Origin: an uncultured Erythrobacter sp.
Lineage (GTDB): Bacteria > Pseudomonadota > Alphaproteobacteria > Sphingomonadales > Sphingomonadaceae
DNA length: 64,000 nt
Direction: 5' to 3'
Assembly: GCA_913055155.1 (NCBI GenBank)
Contig: CAJXJR010000002.1
Coordinates: forward strand, 250,501-314,500
Below the pieces are notes generated by a model. That model was not told the DNA's origin and did not search any database. It saw nothing but the letters and a program-made list of their open reading frames with translations. The position numbers and the translations under genes were made by a program. Below, one piece after another: positions 27,091-36,433 of the stretch (position 1 is the first letter of the stretch; the number at the start of each line of letters is the position of its first letter).

Positions 27091-30000
27091 CTATCCAATG
27101 ACTACGAACGGGGCCCAGAAGAACGGGTGATCGCGACTGTTGTCGGGAGCTTGCAGGAACTCCTCCATCACGATCTGCAGGCCCGCACCAAGATCAATTC
27201 CCTGGTTCTGCAATTCGATCAGACGCACTGTAAGATCGGCTGTAGTGCCGCTTTCGACCTCCCAATGGCTGACCAACAAGGATTGGGCACCAGCATAAAA
27301 AAACGATTGGGCGAGGCCCGAAAGTGGCTCTGCATTCAATTCACCGTTGTCGGCAGCAGTATTGCAGGCCGAAAGGATCACGAGCCGGGCGTCGAGGTTC
27401 AACCCGGCGATCTCGCTTGCAGATAGCATTCCATCATTGGAGGCATCTGGGCTCTCGGGTGGCGTCAGGATAATTGCCGGTTCGGCGTAACCGCGTATCT
27501 CTCCCGCCACCACCGCATGCGTAGCGAAGGCGATGACGTCAAATCCGGACAGTTCGGCGCTGCGGAGTTCCGCTTCGTTCGAGTCTTCTCCCAGAAGAAT
27601 GCGACGGCCTTCCGTGGGGAAATAGTTGGCAATCGCTTCGATCTCTTCGCGCGTTTCAGGCAGCGGCGTAAAGGCCCGGATTAGTTCAGCATTGGCAAGG
27701 CGACTCCGGGTCAATGAAGCAATCAGGTTGCCGCGAAAATTGCCGTTCGCGTTGGCACTACCTTCGAAATCCGGATCGCCAACCCCAAGGAAACTGCGCC
27801 GGTTCGGCTGGTCTCCGGCAATCGACCGCAAGGCTACGAGCGAGGCCGCAGAGGGGAATGTGGTGACGGAAAATCGTCGTCCGAGCCAGGGCTGTTCTGC
27901 GTAAGGCAGGTCGTCCGATGCATCGCTTGTCAGCAGAACGGCCAGAGGCAGTGAAGCCAGACTTCCGTCAGGCACGTAGGCAAGCCGGTCAATACCCTCG
28001 AGCGTCGACAATGCCTGTTCGAAGAGAGCGGCAAACAGCTCGCGCGCTGCAGCCAGGTCATAGTCATACAGCAGGCCCGTACTATCGGGCTCGATCGAGA
28101 ACCTGATCGCAGTTGCCAGCCGATCGACTTCTGCACGGCCGACAGGCACCCAATAGGTCGTTCGGCCTCGACCGTGCAGCACGGTAACGTAGGTGCGGTC
28201 ATCCTCGACCGCCAGCGACAGGAAGGCTTCATCGTCGGCCAGAACCTCGAGCACTGCGTCGCGATCGACCACGCGTGTCTTCAGCAGCAGGTCAAGCTGT
28301 GGGTCGCGACGACGGACTTCGCCGTCGATGTCAGCGATACGGGCCTCGATGACTGGTAGCCGCCGAATCAGCACGCTGCGCGTTTCTGGCAGCACATCGG
28401 AATCGGTGCGGGCAAAACCACCGATCAGAACGTCCTGAATTGTCCGCCACTCTTCGGCCAGATCAGTGCGCTCGCGCAGCAATCGGGCAAGTTCCGGTTC
28501 GGAAATTTCGAGTCGGTTAGCCAGTTGGCTGATGGCCCCGCCCGCGCGCGTTGCGCTGGCCAATTGGATCGCAACGAACTGCCTCGCTGCGCATTGTTCG
28601 ACCCTGTGTTCCGGGCAGTCCAGCGACACCAGTCGCAATTCGTTGGCTATGATGGCGTTGCCTGCAAGACGTTCGCTCTCGGCATCGTTCCATGCACTTT
28701 GCTCGCCAACAGCCAGCCTGCGCCGCAACACGTCCATCGCCTGCCCGGACAGATCGCGCGACCGTCCGTGTTCGCCAGCTTGTTCTGCCACCAGCGCAAG
28801 TTGTGACAACGCGGTACCCGTGCCAAGCGCACTGTCGCCTCCTGTCTGGCGATAGATTTCGAGGGCGCGACCGATATCGGTTTCGGCCTCCGACAGCGCG
28901 CCGCGCGCGGCGGTGATCTCACCGAGCGCCAGCAAGCCGGGTGCCAAGTCAAAACTTTCGCCGCGTGCCGCCGCGAATTCTTCAAGGGCAAGGGACAATT
29001 CCTGCTCGGCAAGTTCCCAATCACCCGCCGCATGCGCCGCCAGACCCAAGGTTGCCTGAGAATAGGCGAGCGTCAGCGGGCGGACTTCCAGATCGTCAGT
29101 CTCGAGCATGGCCACGGCTTCTTCTGCGACCAGCTGTGCGAGTGGCCCCGCATCGGCCTGGACCAACATAAGCGCGCGCTCCATCTGCACCTGCGCTTCG
29201 GCCTCGGTCGGTCGTCCATAGAACTGCCGGTAAAGCTGGGCAGCGCGATCGAACAGGTCCGACGAGCGATCGAACTCGCGTCCCATACTGGTCGCGACAG
29301 CAAGGCCATAGGTAATTTCAGCCGCGCGCACTGCATCGTAGCGTCCGGCAAGCTCGAGCTGGCGCATGGCAATACCAAAGGAGGCAATTGCCTCCGGGAC
29401 TTCGCGGCGAAGCATCTGGATCGTGGCAAGGGCGCTGTACCGGTCAACTTCAAGGAACGGCTCGCATGGCGTGGCGACGAAATTGGCAAGACTGTTTGCC
29501 TGCTCCAGCGCACCGCGCAGGTCGCCGCGCTCTGCCGCAAGCCTTGCGCGAGTCAGCACAAGGCTCGATGACAGCCTCTGGTCTGTCCCCGATTGCACTG
29601 CTGCCAGAGCCTGCTCAGCGTTGTCGAAGCGCAGCATCTTGCGGAAGCCTTCCGCAGCTTCCAGCAGCGCCTGTGACCGTAACCCGGGGTCCAAGCCGTC
29701 GGCATTGGCAAGCTCGTAGAGGCGATCGGTCAGGCGTGCAGCGAACTGCGGGCGGCTACCGCGCACTGCATTGCGCGTGGCTGCGATGGTGGCGGACAAG
29801 GCGAGGTCTTCGCCCCCGGCCGCATCTGCAAGTTCCAGCACCTGCTCGAACAATACGTCGGCCTCGGCAAAGCGCCCCAGCCCCGACAGCGCGACAGCCT
29901 TGTTCTGCGCGATACGCGCCCATGCCTGCCCGCGCTCGGGCTGTGCCCGTTCTGCCAGTTCAAGCGCCTGTTCCGCAAACGCCAGAGCTTGCCGGTGCTC

Positions 30001-30246
30001 TCCCCGGGCATTGGCGTAGGTTGCTGCATCCTGCAGGCCGACCAAGCCTAGTCCGCCCTGCTGCGGCGTCAGCCGTTCGAGTGCGTTTCGTACAAGACCG
30101 GCCGCTTCGTCATAGGCGCATGCATCCCCTGCGGCGCGCGCTTGGACGATCAGGTCTTCCGGGTCCTGCTGGGCCCCAGCCGGCGCCGAAACAGCCAGCG
30201 TGAGTGCGAAGAGGCTAGTCCGAAATATCACCCGCAAAGGTGCCAT
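27091..30246 (-). CDS. Exported TPR-CHAT protease
   Basis: 1051 residues from ATG 30246, which overlaps the upstream gene's end by 32 bases. A signal peptide (LRVIFRTSLFALTLAVSAPAGAQ) predicts export. Residues ~25-550 are helical TPR-like repeats (e.g. GEHRQALAFAEQALELAERA, GRFAEADVLFEQVLELADAAG). The last ~350 residues are a CHAT domain, a clan CD (caspase-like) fold: VIAFATHAVVAGE supplies the His (~910) and RLVILSACNTAADNGE the Cys (~961), followed by SGLAQSFFYAGAQSLLVSHWEV. The dyad is intact, so proteolytic activity is likely. Most studied CHAT proteases are cytoplasmic (Craspase, HetF); this one should act in the periplasm or outside. Third gene of the operon. Confidence 0.85.
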   Translation of the reverse strand: MAPLRVIFRTSLFALTLAVSAPAGAQQDPEDLIVQARAAGDACAYDEAAGLVRNALERLTPQQGGLGLVGLQDAATYANARGEHRQALAFAEQALELAERAQPERGQAWARIAQNKAVALSGLGRFAEADVLFEQVLELADAAGGEDLALSATIAATRNAVRGSRPQFAARLTDRLYELANADGLDPGLRSQALLEAAEGFRKMLRFDNAEQALAAVQSGTDQRLSSSLVLTRARLAAERGDLRGALEQANSLANFVATPCEPFLEVDRYSALATIQMLRREVPEAIASFGIAMRQLELAGRYDAVRAAEITYGLAVATSMGREFDRSSDLFDRAAQLYRQFYGRPTEAEAQVQMERALMLVQADAGPLAQLVAEEAVAMLETDDLEVRPLTLAYSQATLGLAAHAAGDWELAEQELSLALEEFAAARGESFDLAPGLLALGEITAARGALSEAETDIGRALEIYRQTGGDSALGTGTALSQLALVAEQAGEHGRSRDLSGQAMDVLRRRLAVGEQSAWNDAESERLAGNAIIANELRLVSLDCPEHRVEQCAARQFVAIQLASATRAGGAISQLANRLEISEPELARLLRERTDLAEEWRTIQDVLIGGFARTDSDVLPETRSVLIRRLPVIEARIADIDGEVRRRDPQLDLLLKTRVVDRDAVLEVLADDEAFLSLAVEDDRTYVTVLHGRGRTTYWVPVGRAEVDRLATAIRFSIEPDSTGLLYDYDLAAARELFAALFEQALSTLEGIDRLAYVPDGSLASLPLAVLLTSDASDDLPYAEQPWLGRRFSVTTFPSAASLVALRSIAGDQPNRRSFLGVGDPDFEGSANANGNFRGNLIASLTRSRLANAELIRAFTPLPETREEIEAIANYFPTEGRRILLGEDSNEAELRSAELSGFDVIAFATHAVVAGEIRGYAEPAIILTPPESPDASNDGMLSASEIAGLNLDARLVILSACNTAADNGELNAEPLSGLAQSFFYAGAQSLLVSHWEVESGTTADLTVRLIELQNQGIDLGAGLQIVMEEFLQAPDNSRDHPFFWAPFVVIG

Positions 30247-33200
30247 TGGCCTGGTAACCCCCATCAGCATCGCGAATCTGGAACGCGCCCACGGTACCTT
30301 GCGGCACTTCGTTCTGCACATCCACCAATTGCCCCTGCACCTGCGTCTGCCGGTTGCTCGTGACATCCGACAGGCCGTTGTAGGCCAGCCCCTCGGCTCC
30401 TTGCACGGTCAGTTCGGGGATGGTGTAGACCACGTTGTCGAAGTCGAGGCTCATCATGCCAGTGCGGGCATCGAGGTTCCAGGTCTGCTCGAAACTGCCG
30501 ACTACCGTGCGCACTTGCGGCGTGCCGGTGGCCAGCACCGTGCCGATGGCATGGCCGGCATAGCTTGCCGATCCGCGAATCCCGCACTCGGTGCTGCCGC
30601 CCTCGGTAGCGCAGCTGGCGCCTTCGTAGGGCTTGCCGGCCGCCCAGCTGGAAAGCGCGGTGTGGTTGCGGTTCTCATCGCTATCGCCGCTCGGCAGCAA
30701 GTCGCCGAAGAAGAAGCCCCATTGCACGTGATCATACGCGGCGATTTTGGCGGCGTTGGTCTCGCCAAGGCCCTCGACCAGCGCTGCACCGGAGACCAAG
30801 CCGGCATTGGCGCCGTTACGATCTGTTGCCGCGCCGTAAAGGCCCGGCAGGATATAGGTGCCATACTGGCCGGGATCGATCGTGTTGTCGCCCACGATCG
30901 CGCTACCCAGAGCCAGCGACAGGTTGTCGCCATAGGTCACCGTCGCGCCGGTGGTATTGGCAAAGGGGTTGAGCTGCAGCACCAGTTGGCCGAGCCACGG
31001 GGTAAGGGTGTTGCCGTCGGCAGTCTGGCTTTCCATGGCGCCAGCGACGAAACCGGTGAAAGTCAGCGGCGGATCCTCAGGGCTATCGGTATCCGCCTGC
31101 GTATCGTAACCTGAAGCGAGGCGCAGGAAGGAGTAGTTTGTGACTGCATCCGTCCCCATCGGAAAGCTGCTGCCGGCTATGTCATTGAGGGAAGTCTCGT
31201 CGTCCCGATCATAGCCTTCGAAAGTGATATAGCCGACCATGCCCGGGCGTTCGAGAACGTCTACTCCAGGATTCCAGTCCCGGCCACCACCGTAGGACGT
31301 CGCCACGAGCGGAGCAGTGAACAGCGTGGCGCTGCCGGTATCTCTGCGGGTGGCACCGAAATTATGCCCTCTGATCACGGGTTCGTTGCCCTCGGAATAG
31401 ACCACCGTCCCAAGTGAAAGCGAGACCGTGCTGGCTGCGCCGTCGGTTCCAAGGCCCAGATCGGCATGGAAGAAACGGGAGATGCCATCCTCCGGGGTGC
31501 TCTGCCGGTCCGGATTGACGACATAGAATTCCGTCTGCACGACATTGCCAACCGGCACGTCGCCGCTCGCCTCTTCCGGCAGGAAGGTTCGGAATTCGCG
31601 TTGCAGCGAAAGCGATCCTGTCGGTGAGGTTGCATCGGCATCGCTGAGCCCGCGTCCGACCGTGAAGCGATCTATCGTTGCGCCTTCGGTGACGGAGCCT
31701 GAAACCTCGCCGAAGCTGACGATGGCACCCCCGTCAAAGAAGTCGATCACGCCATCGTCGGGCTCGAAACCAAAGGGTATGTAGAAACTCTCGACCTCGA
31801 CGAAAACGAAGTAATCACCGCCGTTGTCAGAAGCGAAGAATTCATCCTGCAGCGCATTCACATTGAAGTAGGGAGATTCGACTTCGGGATCGAACGGGTT
31901 TTCAATTGGCCTGCCAAATACATCTACTCGAATCTTATTATTGAGGTAATCGATGACCGCGTTTTCCGCTTGTTCAAAACTGTTTGGTCCAACAAACTCG
32001 TCGGCCTCTTCATCATAGACTTGGATGAACTTGTTTACCTCCTCAATAAACTGGTCCAACGTCAGAATATCACCGAAGTCTGACTCGGGGTCTTCCCCAA
32101 GATTATTGAAAGCTGTGAGCGCCGTGCCTTGCAAAATCTGTTGGCGCACGACCTCACCATTGCGAAGCTCTCCTTCCTCTTCGAAAGCATAGGCCGGAAT
32201 GACAAGAGAGGCTAGGTTGAAGGAGCTTGGCTCCTCAAGCGCAACACTGGAGGTGAAAACTAGGGCGCCTTCGAACTCATATTCGGCTTTCGTGGGAATT
32301 GCGGCGACAACAAGCCAAGCGCCCTTTCCATCATTTGCCAAGGCGTCAAAAAATATCGTGTTTACTTCACCGCTTCCATCCGGCTCGCTCTGGTAGACAA
32401 CGCCGAATTCTCCCTGGCTTCCGTCAGTGGTAAATTCCTCTCCACCAAAAGTGATACTGACCCCCGGAACCTCGCTATCGGGTTGGATATCGACTAAGAT
32501 AATTTCGCCCTGTAAGTCGTCGAGGCCCGACAAGGTACCGAGTCCGCTCGTCAAGACGGGGAAGGTTTCCAATTGGTCAACGACCGTGAAGGCTTCAGGC
32601 CGTGGGCTGAAACTGCTCAGAGTCCCATCGTAGAGAAGTCCACCACCTGACGCAGATGAAACCGCCAGATCAGTGAAGGATACATCATCGAAGACGTCAA
32701 TGATGTCGTCTTCGCCATCACCCGTATTCGCGTTACCCGTACTGCCTGGCTGGCCGGTGAATCCCAGCCCCAGGTCCAGTCCATCAAGCTGCGAGAGGTC
32801 GATCGGCGAGTTGTCGAAGTCGATCTGTACGGGGTCGCTGCCACCGCCGCCATCTCCACCCGTTCCGCCACCGGTATCACCGCCCGTGTCACCTCCGGTA
32901 TCGCCGCCAGTGTCACCGCCAGTGTCACCGCCAGTGTCACCGCCAGTGTCACCGCCAGTGTCGCCACCATCGTCGTTGCCGTTATCGGCATCGTTCAAAG
33001 CTAGCTGGTTGCGGGTGAGCGAATCTTCCTCTTCCTTGTTCTCTTCGCCCTCCGGGTCGCCAGAACCTTCGCCCGCAAGCGCCAGTTGCGCCTGGCCGCC
33101 GAAGATCAGTCCGGGGTTAATTATTGCGGCGTCAGCAAAGGCCTCGTCGGCGGACTGTTGTCGCGGCCCCTCCAGAATGCCGGAGCCATCGGCCACCAGT

Positions 33201-33730
33201 TCGAAACCGGGCCGTTCGAGGATCACTTCCTCACCACCCGCCGTCACCGCCAGTGTTCCTCCGAACAACAGTGCGGCACGCACGGATGATCCGGTATGGT
33301 AGAAAAAGGCCCCGCCGTTGGCGAGGTTGAGCTGCGCTCCGCCGGCATCCACCATGATCGGCTGTGCCGTGTTCAGTTCACCGCCGATGACCCGCATGGC
33401 CCCACGCTCGAGCGACAGCTGCATGTTGCCGGTAGTGCCGTTCCACGAAAAGCTGACGATCCGGACGGCCGAGTTGGGTGCCAGCGTGATGGTGCTACCG
33501 TCGGCCAGCAGGACTTCCACGACCTCGCCGTCGCCGGCTTCTATCAGGCGGTTTGTCGCGCTGTTGACCGCAATGCGGGTGACAGTGCGGGCGGCTGCCT
33601 CCTCCCCCGCCTGAGCGTGCGATGCTTGCGGCAACCCCAGCGAAACAATCGATGCTCCAGCCAAGAGGGCAGCCGCAAAGCCGAGGCTACGACACGATGC
33701 GCCGGAGTGGTTCGGGGCGAAGGTTTTCAC
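30215..33730 (-). CDS. Giant FecR-domain exported protein with TbpB-like C-terminus
   Basis: 1171 residues from GTG 33730, chosen because GGGAGA lies seven bases upstream and a signal peptide follows (LGFAAALLAGASIVSLGLPQASHAQ). Residues ~45-150 are a FecR domain: GDGEVVEVLLADGSTITLAPNSAVRIVSF, LERGAMRVIGGELN, PIMVDAGGAQLNLANGGAFF. Then an acidic linker with (GGDT)n (~255-287), a long beta-rich body of mostly unrecognised sequence, and a C-terminus (GSASYAGHAIGTVLA, VGSFEQTWNLDARTGMMSLDFDNV, GTFAGDISD) that resembles the beta-barrel of transferrin-binding-protein-B-like surface proteins. No lipobox is seen. I infer a cell-surface protein exported by the upstream barrel protein. About residues 370-620 look lower in GC than the flanks. 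Confidence 0.72.
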   Translation of the reverse strand: MKTFAPNHSGASCRSLGFAAALLAGASIVSLGLPQASHAQAGEEAAARTVTRIAVNSATNRLIEAGDGEVVEVLLADGSTITLAPNSAVRIVSFSWNGTTGNMQLSLERGAMRVIGGELNTAQPIMVDAGGAQLNLANGGAFFYHTGSSVRAALLFGGTLAVTAGGEEVILERPGFELVADGSGILEGPRQQSADEAFADAAIINPGLIFGGQAQLALAGEGSGDPEGEENKEEEDSLTRNQLALNDADNGNDDGGDTGGDTGGDTGGDTGGDTGGDTGGDTGGDTGGGTGGDGGGGSDPVQIDFDNSPIDLSQLDGLDLGLGFTGQPGSTGNANTGDGEDDIIDVFDDVSFTDLAVSSASGGGLLYDGTLSSFSPRPEAFTVVDQLETFPVLTSGLGTLSGLDDLQGEIILVDIQPDSEVPGVSITFGGEEFTTDGSQGEFGVVYQSEPDGSGEVNTIFFDALANDGKGAWLVVAAIPTKAEYEFEGALVFTSSVALEEPSSFNLASLVIPAYAFEEEGELRNGEVVRQQILQGTALTAFNNLGEDPESDFGDILTLDQFIEEVNKFIQVYDEEADEFVGPNSFEQAENAVIDYLNNKIRVDVFGRPIENPFDPEVESPYFNVNALQDEFFASDNGGDYFVFVEVESFYIPFGFEPDDGVIDFFDGGAIVSFGEVSGSVTEGATIDRFTVGRGLSDADATSPTGSLSLQREFRTFLPEEASGDVPVGNVVQTEFYVVNPDRQSTPEDGISRFFHADLGLGTDGAASTVSLSLGTVVYSEGNEPVIRGHNFGATRRDTGSATLFTAPLVATSYGGGRDWNPGVDVLERPGMVGYITFEGYDRDDETSLNDIAGSSFPMGTDAVTNYSFLRLASGYDTQADTDSPEDPPLTFTGFVAGAMESQTADGNTLTPWLGQLVLQLNPFANTTGATVTYGDNLSLALGSAIVGDNTIDPGQYGTYILPGLYGAATDRNGANAGLVSGAALVEGLGETNAAKIAAYDHVQWGFFFGDLLPSGDSDENRNHTALSSWAAGKPYEGASCATEGGSTECGIRGSASYAGHAIGTVLATGTPQVRTVVGSFEQTWNLDARTGMMSLDFDNVVYTIPELTVQGAEGLAYNGLSDVTSNRQTQVQGQLVDVQNEVPQGTVGAFQIRDADGGYQANGTFAGDISD
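32869..32964 (-). repeat. 12-bp tandem repeat coding for (GGDT)n linker
   Basis: Eight 12-base units in frame; four consecutive units (32905-32952) are identical (CGCCAGTGTCAC on the plus strand) and the others differ by one to four bases. Slippage would change the linker length by four residues per unit without breaking the frame. Confidence 0.9.
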
Positions 33731-33759
33731 GGGCTTGTCTCCCAGTTGGCGGTCTTCGA

Positions 33760-35160
33760 TCAAAAGCGTGTGCGCAGCCCCAGCGATGCCAGCGCGTTCT
33801 TGTAGTCGTAGTTGGGCAGGGCAGCGTTGTTCCACGTCTGCTGCACGCGCGTGTCTACGCTGAAATTTCGGCTGATCGGGATTTCGAAGGCAGCGTATAT
33901 CTCGAAGCGGTCTTCCTCGCGCACCTGGGTCAGGCTGACCAGCGGGTCGACGGCATCGTAATCGCTGCGGCGATAGGCACTGCCGATACGCAGGATGCCG
34001 CGTGAACCGGGACCAAGGTCAACTGTATGAGAAAGACCTGCCGATGCGCCCAAGCTCGTGCGGCTCCAGTAGTCGGCGTTCGCGTCAGCAAATTCGGCCA
34101 GCACGCCAATGTTGGCATTGGTCCTGGGTGAGAGCTGGAAAAAGGCGGTGCCAGTGGCAGTGATGTAGTCGCCCGTCTGATCAGTCGCTCGTGGGCGGAT
34201 GGAGGAATTTGAGTAGTCACGTCGCAGGTAAGCAACGCGGCCCGTCAGTAGGACGCCCAACGATGGTTCTGCAGAGACATCCAGTCCCCCACCGTAGGAG
34301 GTGAAATAGGCCGCACTGCCAAGATCAAGATGCGAGACCGAAACGAACGGCCGGATAAAGCCGTCCGGTGCGTTGGTCGATCCCAGCATGAAGCGAGGAC
34401 CAAACTCACCGCCGATAAAGATTGAGTCGATTTCGCCGAGGTCGAAGAATGTCTGGGTCGCAAGCGTGCCGGATGCGACAAGCGAAGTCCGGCGCTGTCC
34501 GCCCAGGCTATGCGCCAGTTCTCCAGAGACCGAGGCGTAGATCGAGAAGTCGTCATCGCGGCTAATCGACAATCCGTCCGAATCAATGATTACAGGCGTG
34601 CCGCCCGGCAGGACGAGGCTGACTTCCCCTGGCGAACCGTTCGGGTTGGACTGGTACCGAATGCCTGCCTGCGCAGTGCCGCTGAAGCGGGTACGCTCCA
34701 TGCTGACGTCCACATTCGCCAATGCTTCGCGCGCGCGGATCCGAGCCACTTCGGGCGCATCCGGCGCGTTGATAGCGTCTTCCAGATAATTGCGTGCCAA
34801 CGGGGCATTGCCCGCGCGTAGGTACAAGAGCCCCAACTCCAGCCTGATATTGGCAAGATCGGGATTGTTCAGCAGTACCCTTTCAAGGGCAGCAATCGCT
34901 GCCGGGAGGTCGCCGCGCTCAGCTGCCTCACGAGCGAACCGAAACCAGTACTCCGTATCCTCGATCGATGCTTCATCAGCATCTTGCGCGCTTGCGCCAG
35001 AAGGGCAGCCCAAACAAAAGGCTGCAAACGTTGCTACCGCAAGAGCGGTTTTGCTCGCATAGTTGATTGCACTTCCCCCGTGTAGTGCGATCCCTGATTT
35101 GTGACTTGAAGCTATCTCCACTTTGATTGGCTGGCAAGCCATCTGCGAATGCGAACGCAT
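33760..35160 (-). CDS. TPR/outer-membrane beta-barrel protein, Slam-like
   Basis: Up to 466 residues; ATG 35160 and ATG 35142 are both possible. A hydrophobic signal (KTALAVATFAAFCLGCPSGASAQ) is followed by a TPR block (YWFRFAREAAERGDLPAAIAALERVLLNNPDLANIRLELGLLYLRAGNAPLARNYLEDAI), then ~300 residues of alternating beta strands with Tyr/Phe/Gly and a terminal Phe (LASLGLRTRF), as in outer-membrane barrels. This order and size match surface lipoprotein assembly modifiers (Slam, DUF560; type XI secretion). The next gene, 29 bases downstream, is a good candidate substrate. A general TPR-porin is the alternative. Confidence 0.75.
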   Translation of the reverse strand: MRSHSQMACQPIKVEIASSHKSGIALHGGSAINYASKTALAVATFAAFCLGCPSGASAQDADEASIEDTEYWFRFAREAAERGDLPAAIAALERVLLNNPDLANIRLELGLLYLRAGNAPLARNYLEDAINAPDAPEVARIRAREALANVDVSMERTRFSGTAQAGIRYQSNPNGSPGEVSLVLPGGTPVIIDSDGLSISRDDDFSIYASVSGELAHSLGGQRRTSLVASGTLATQTFFDLGEIDSIFIGGEFGPRFMLGSTNAPDGFIRPFVSVSHLDLGSAAYFTSYGGGLDVSAEPSLGVLLTGRVAYLRRDYSNSSIRPRATDQTGDYITATGTAFFQLSPRTNANIGVLAEFADANADYWSRTSLGASAGLSHTVDLGPGSRGILRIGSAYRRSDYDAVDPLVSLTQVREEDRFEIYAAFEIPISRNFSVDTRVQQTWNNAALPNYDYKNALASLGLRTRF

Positions 35161-35476
35161 ATCATTACTAGGAGATTGCTTTGTTGGCCCTTTTCACAAC
35201 TGGCGCCGCCAAGAGCGGTTGCATGCTCTCCCACCGTTGTCTGCTTTTGGGTCGTAAGCAGTCAGTCAGCTTTCCGAATGCCCTTGGCTAGGAGCAGACT
35301 GTCCGCTTCCCGTCCACTTTCGGACACCCTGCGCAATCACGCCGCTTGCAGGTCTGGTCACGGATTGTCGAACCTCGCGTAAGAAAGGCAGCACACGCTT
35401 TCATCGCTCGAAGGCGTTGCCGGACTGTTCATCCCCGCAGGCTCCCGTAGTTGGAGGTAGCAGCAGGAGGGGAAAT
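35161..35476. other. Upstream region of the CHAT operon
   Basis: 316 bases with no gene. It must contain the operon promoter but I could not select one. At 35294-35328 it holds GACTGTCCGCTTCCCGTCC and ACTTTCGGACAC, a degenerate member of the GCGGAC/GTCCGC repeat family found beside other accessory genes in this window. Confidence 0.55.
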
Positions 35477-35959
35477 TCAGACCTCGAAGCGTTCCCATTC
35501 GAGCCAGTCGGGTTCCGGCTCGTCGAGCAGATATGAGGACATCACCTCCCCGATCTGATCCTGGGTCAGGTACCAGCCCTGCTGCCTTCGCGGGGCAAGG
35601 ATCCGCTGCATGAGCGCGTTTCCAAGTGGGCCCTGATCGCCCTTGGCTGGTGCAAGCGCGCGAAAGTGACGCTCTTCCTCCCCCTCGCGCTTCTCGAGCA
35701 GCCAACCGTTTCCCTCACACAGGCATTGCATGAAATACTGCGGCGACCTCTCGATGATAAGGAAGGGATCGCTGACGCGGGCCTCGGCCTCCTCGATGAG
35801 ACGGGACATCTGCCGACGCAGCATCTCCCGATCGCCATCAAAGGACAGCGACTGATCAGCGCAATCGAACCGCCTCGGGACCCAGCCAAGGATAACCCTT
35901 CCGCCAGGCCCGACCATAGGCGCGCCGCCCTTTCCATCGTCGATTACCGGCATAGGCAA
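35477..35959 (-). CDS. Hypothetical protein
   Basis: 160 residues, not recognised. The sequence looks real: mixed composition, acidic end (YLLDEPEPDWLEWERFEV), DREMLRRQMSRLIEEAEARVSDPFLIIERSPQYFMQCLCEGNGWLLEKREG in the middle. AAAGG about 8 bases before the ATG supports the start. QYFMQCLCEGNGWLLEKREG resembles the sheet edge of small immunity-type or DUF proteins, but I cannot name a family. It lies between the CHAT operon and module copy B, same strand as both. Confidence 0.6.
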   Translation of the reverse strand: MPMPVIDDGKGGAPMVGPGGRVILGWVPRRFDCADQSLSFDGDREMLRRQMSRLIEEAEARVSDPFLIIERSPQYFMQCLCEGNGWLLEKREGEEERHFRALAPAKGDQGPLGNALMQRILAPRRQQGWYLTQDQIGEVMSSYLLDEPEPDWLEWERFEV

Positions 35960-36151
35960 TACCTTTCCATTCAGGGGCTGGAGACAAGGCCGGCGTAACG
36001 AGGCCGATCACCACGCTGCGCATGGAAGAAGGGTGTCCCTGCTTCTATTACAAGAGCCGGCTGCGACATTCACAATGTAATCGGAAGAGGGTCAACAGGT
36101 CAGGACGACCTGGACAAGGCGCACGCATGAACCGGCGAGGCCTGTACGCCG

Positions 36152-36433
36152 CTAGTCCAGCCCTCGCAGCGACTCGCGTAGATCGCGCATTACCTGGTTT
36201 ACCGCCTTGCGCCGGGCAATCGCTTCGCGGCTGTAGCGTCCATGTTTGAGGGCATTCTGGTTTTCCTTGGGGGCGCCTGATCCTCGTGCGCCGCCGTGCA
36301 TGCGGCAGCGCGTCTTCCCCTGCACCGCCGGCGAGCGGCATAGCGTTCCGTGGCGCGTTCGCGCGCCGCAGCGCGGTGCTGCCATCATCGGCCCGGTGTT
36401 CCGGACGTGATTGCTGCTCCGCTTGCTGGACAT
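36152..36433 (-). CDS. Small Cys/His 'HGG' protein, module copy B
   Basis: 93 residues, the same length as copy A and strongly alike: GPMMAAPRCGARTRHGTLC, RSPAVQGKTRCRMHGGARG, SGAPKENQNALKHGRYSREA. The putative zinc ligands (C-x8-C-x10-C-x2-H) are all kept; the C-terminal helix diverges (IARRKAVNQVMRDLRESLRG). Its start overlaps the partner's stop by one base (TAATG), as in copy A. Paralogy, order, lengths and junction are all conserved, while the N-terminal ten residues and tail differ, so this is an old duplication or two separate acquisitions. Confidence 0.82.
   Translation of the reverse strand: MSSKRSSNHVRNTGPMMAAPRCGARTRHGTLCRSPAVQGKTRCRMHGGARGSGAPKENQNALKHGRYSREAIARRKAVNQVMRDLRESLRGLD

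Noticed and set aside
32869-32964. Short regular repeats as a possible CRISPR array
   Set aside because: Units are 12 bases with no spacers and are in frame within the FecR-domain gene, coding for Gly-Gly-Asp-Thr.
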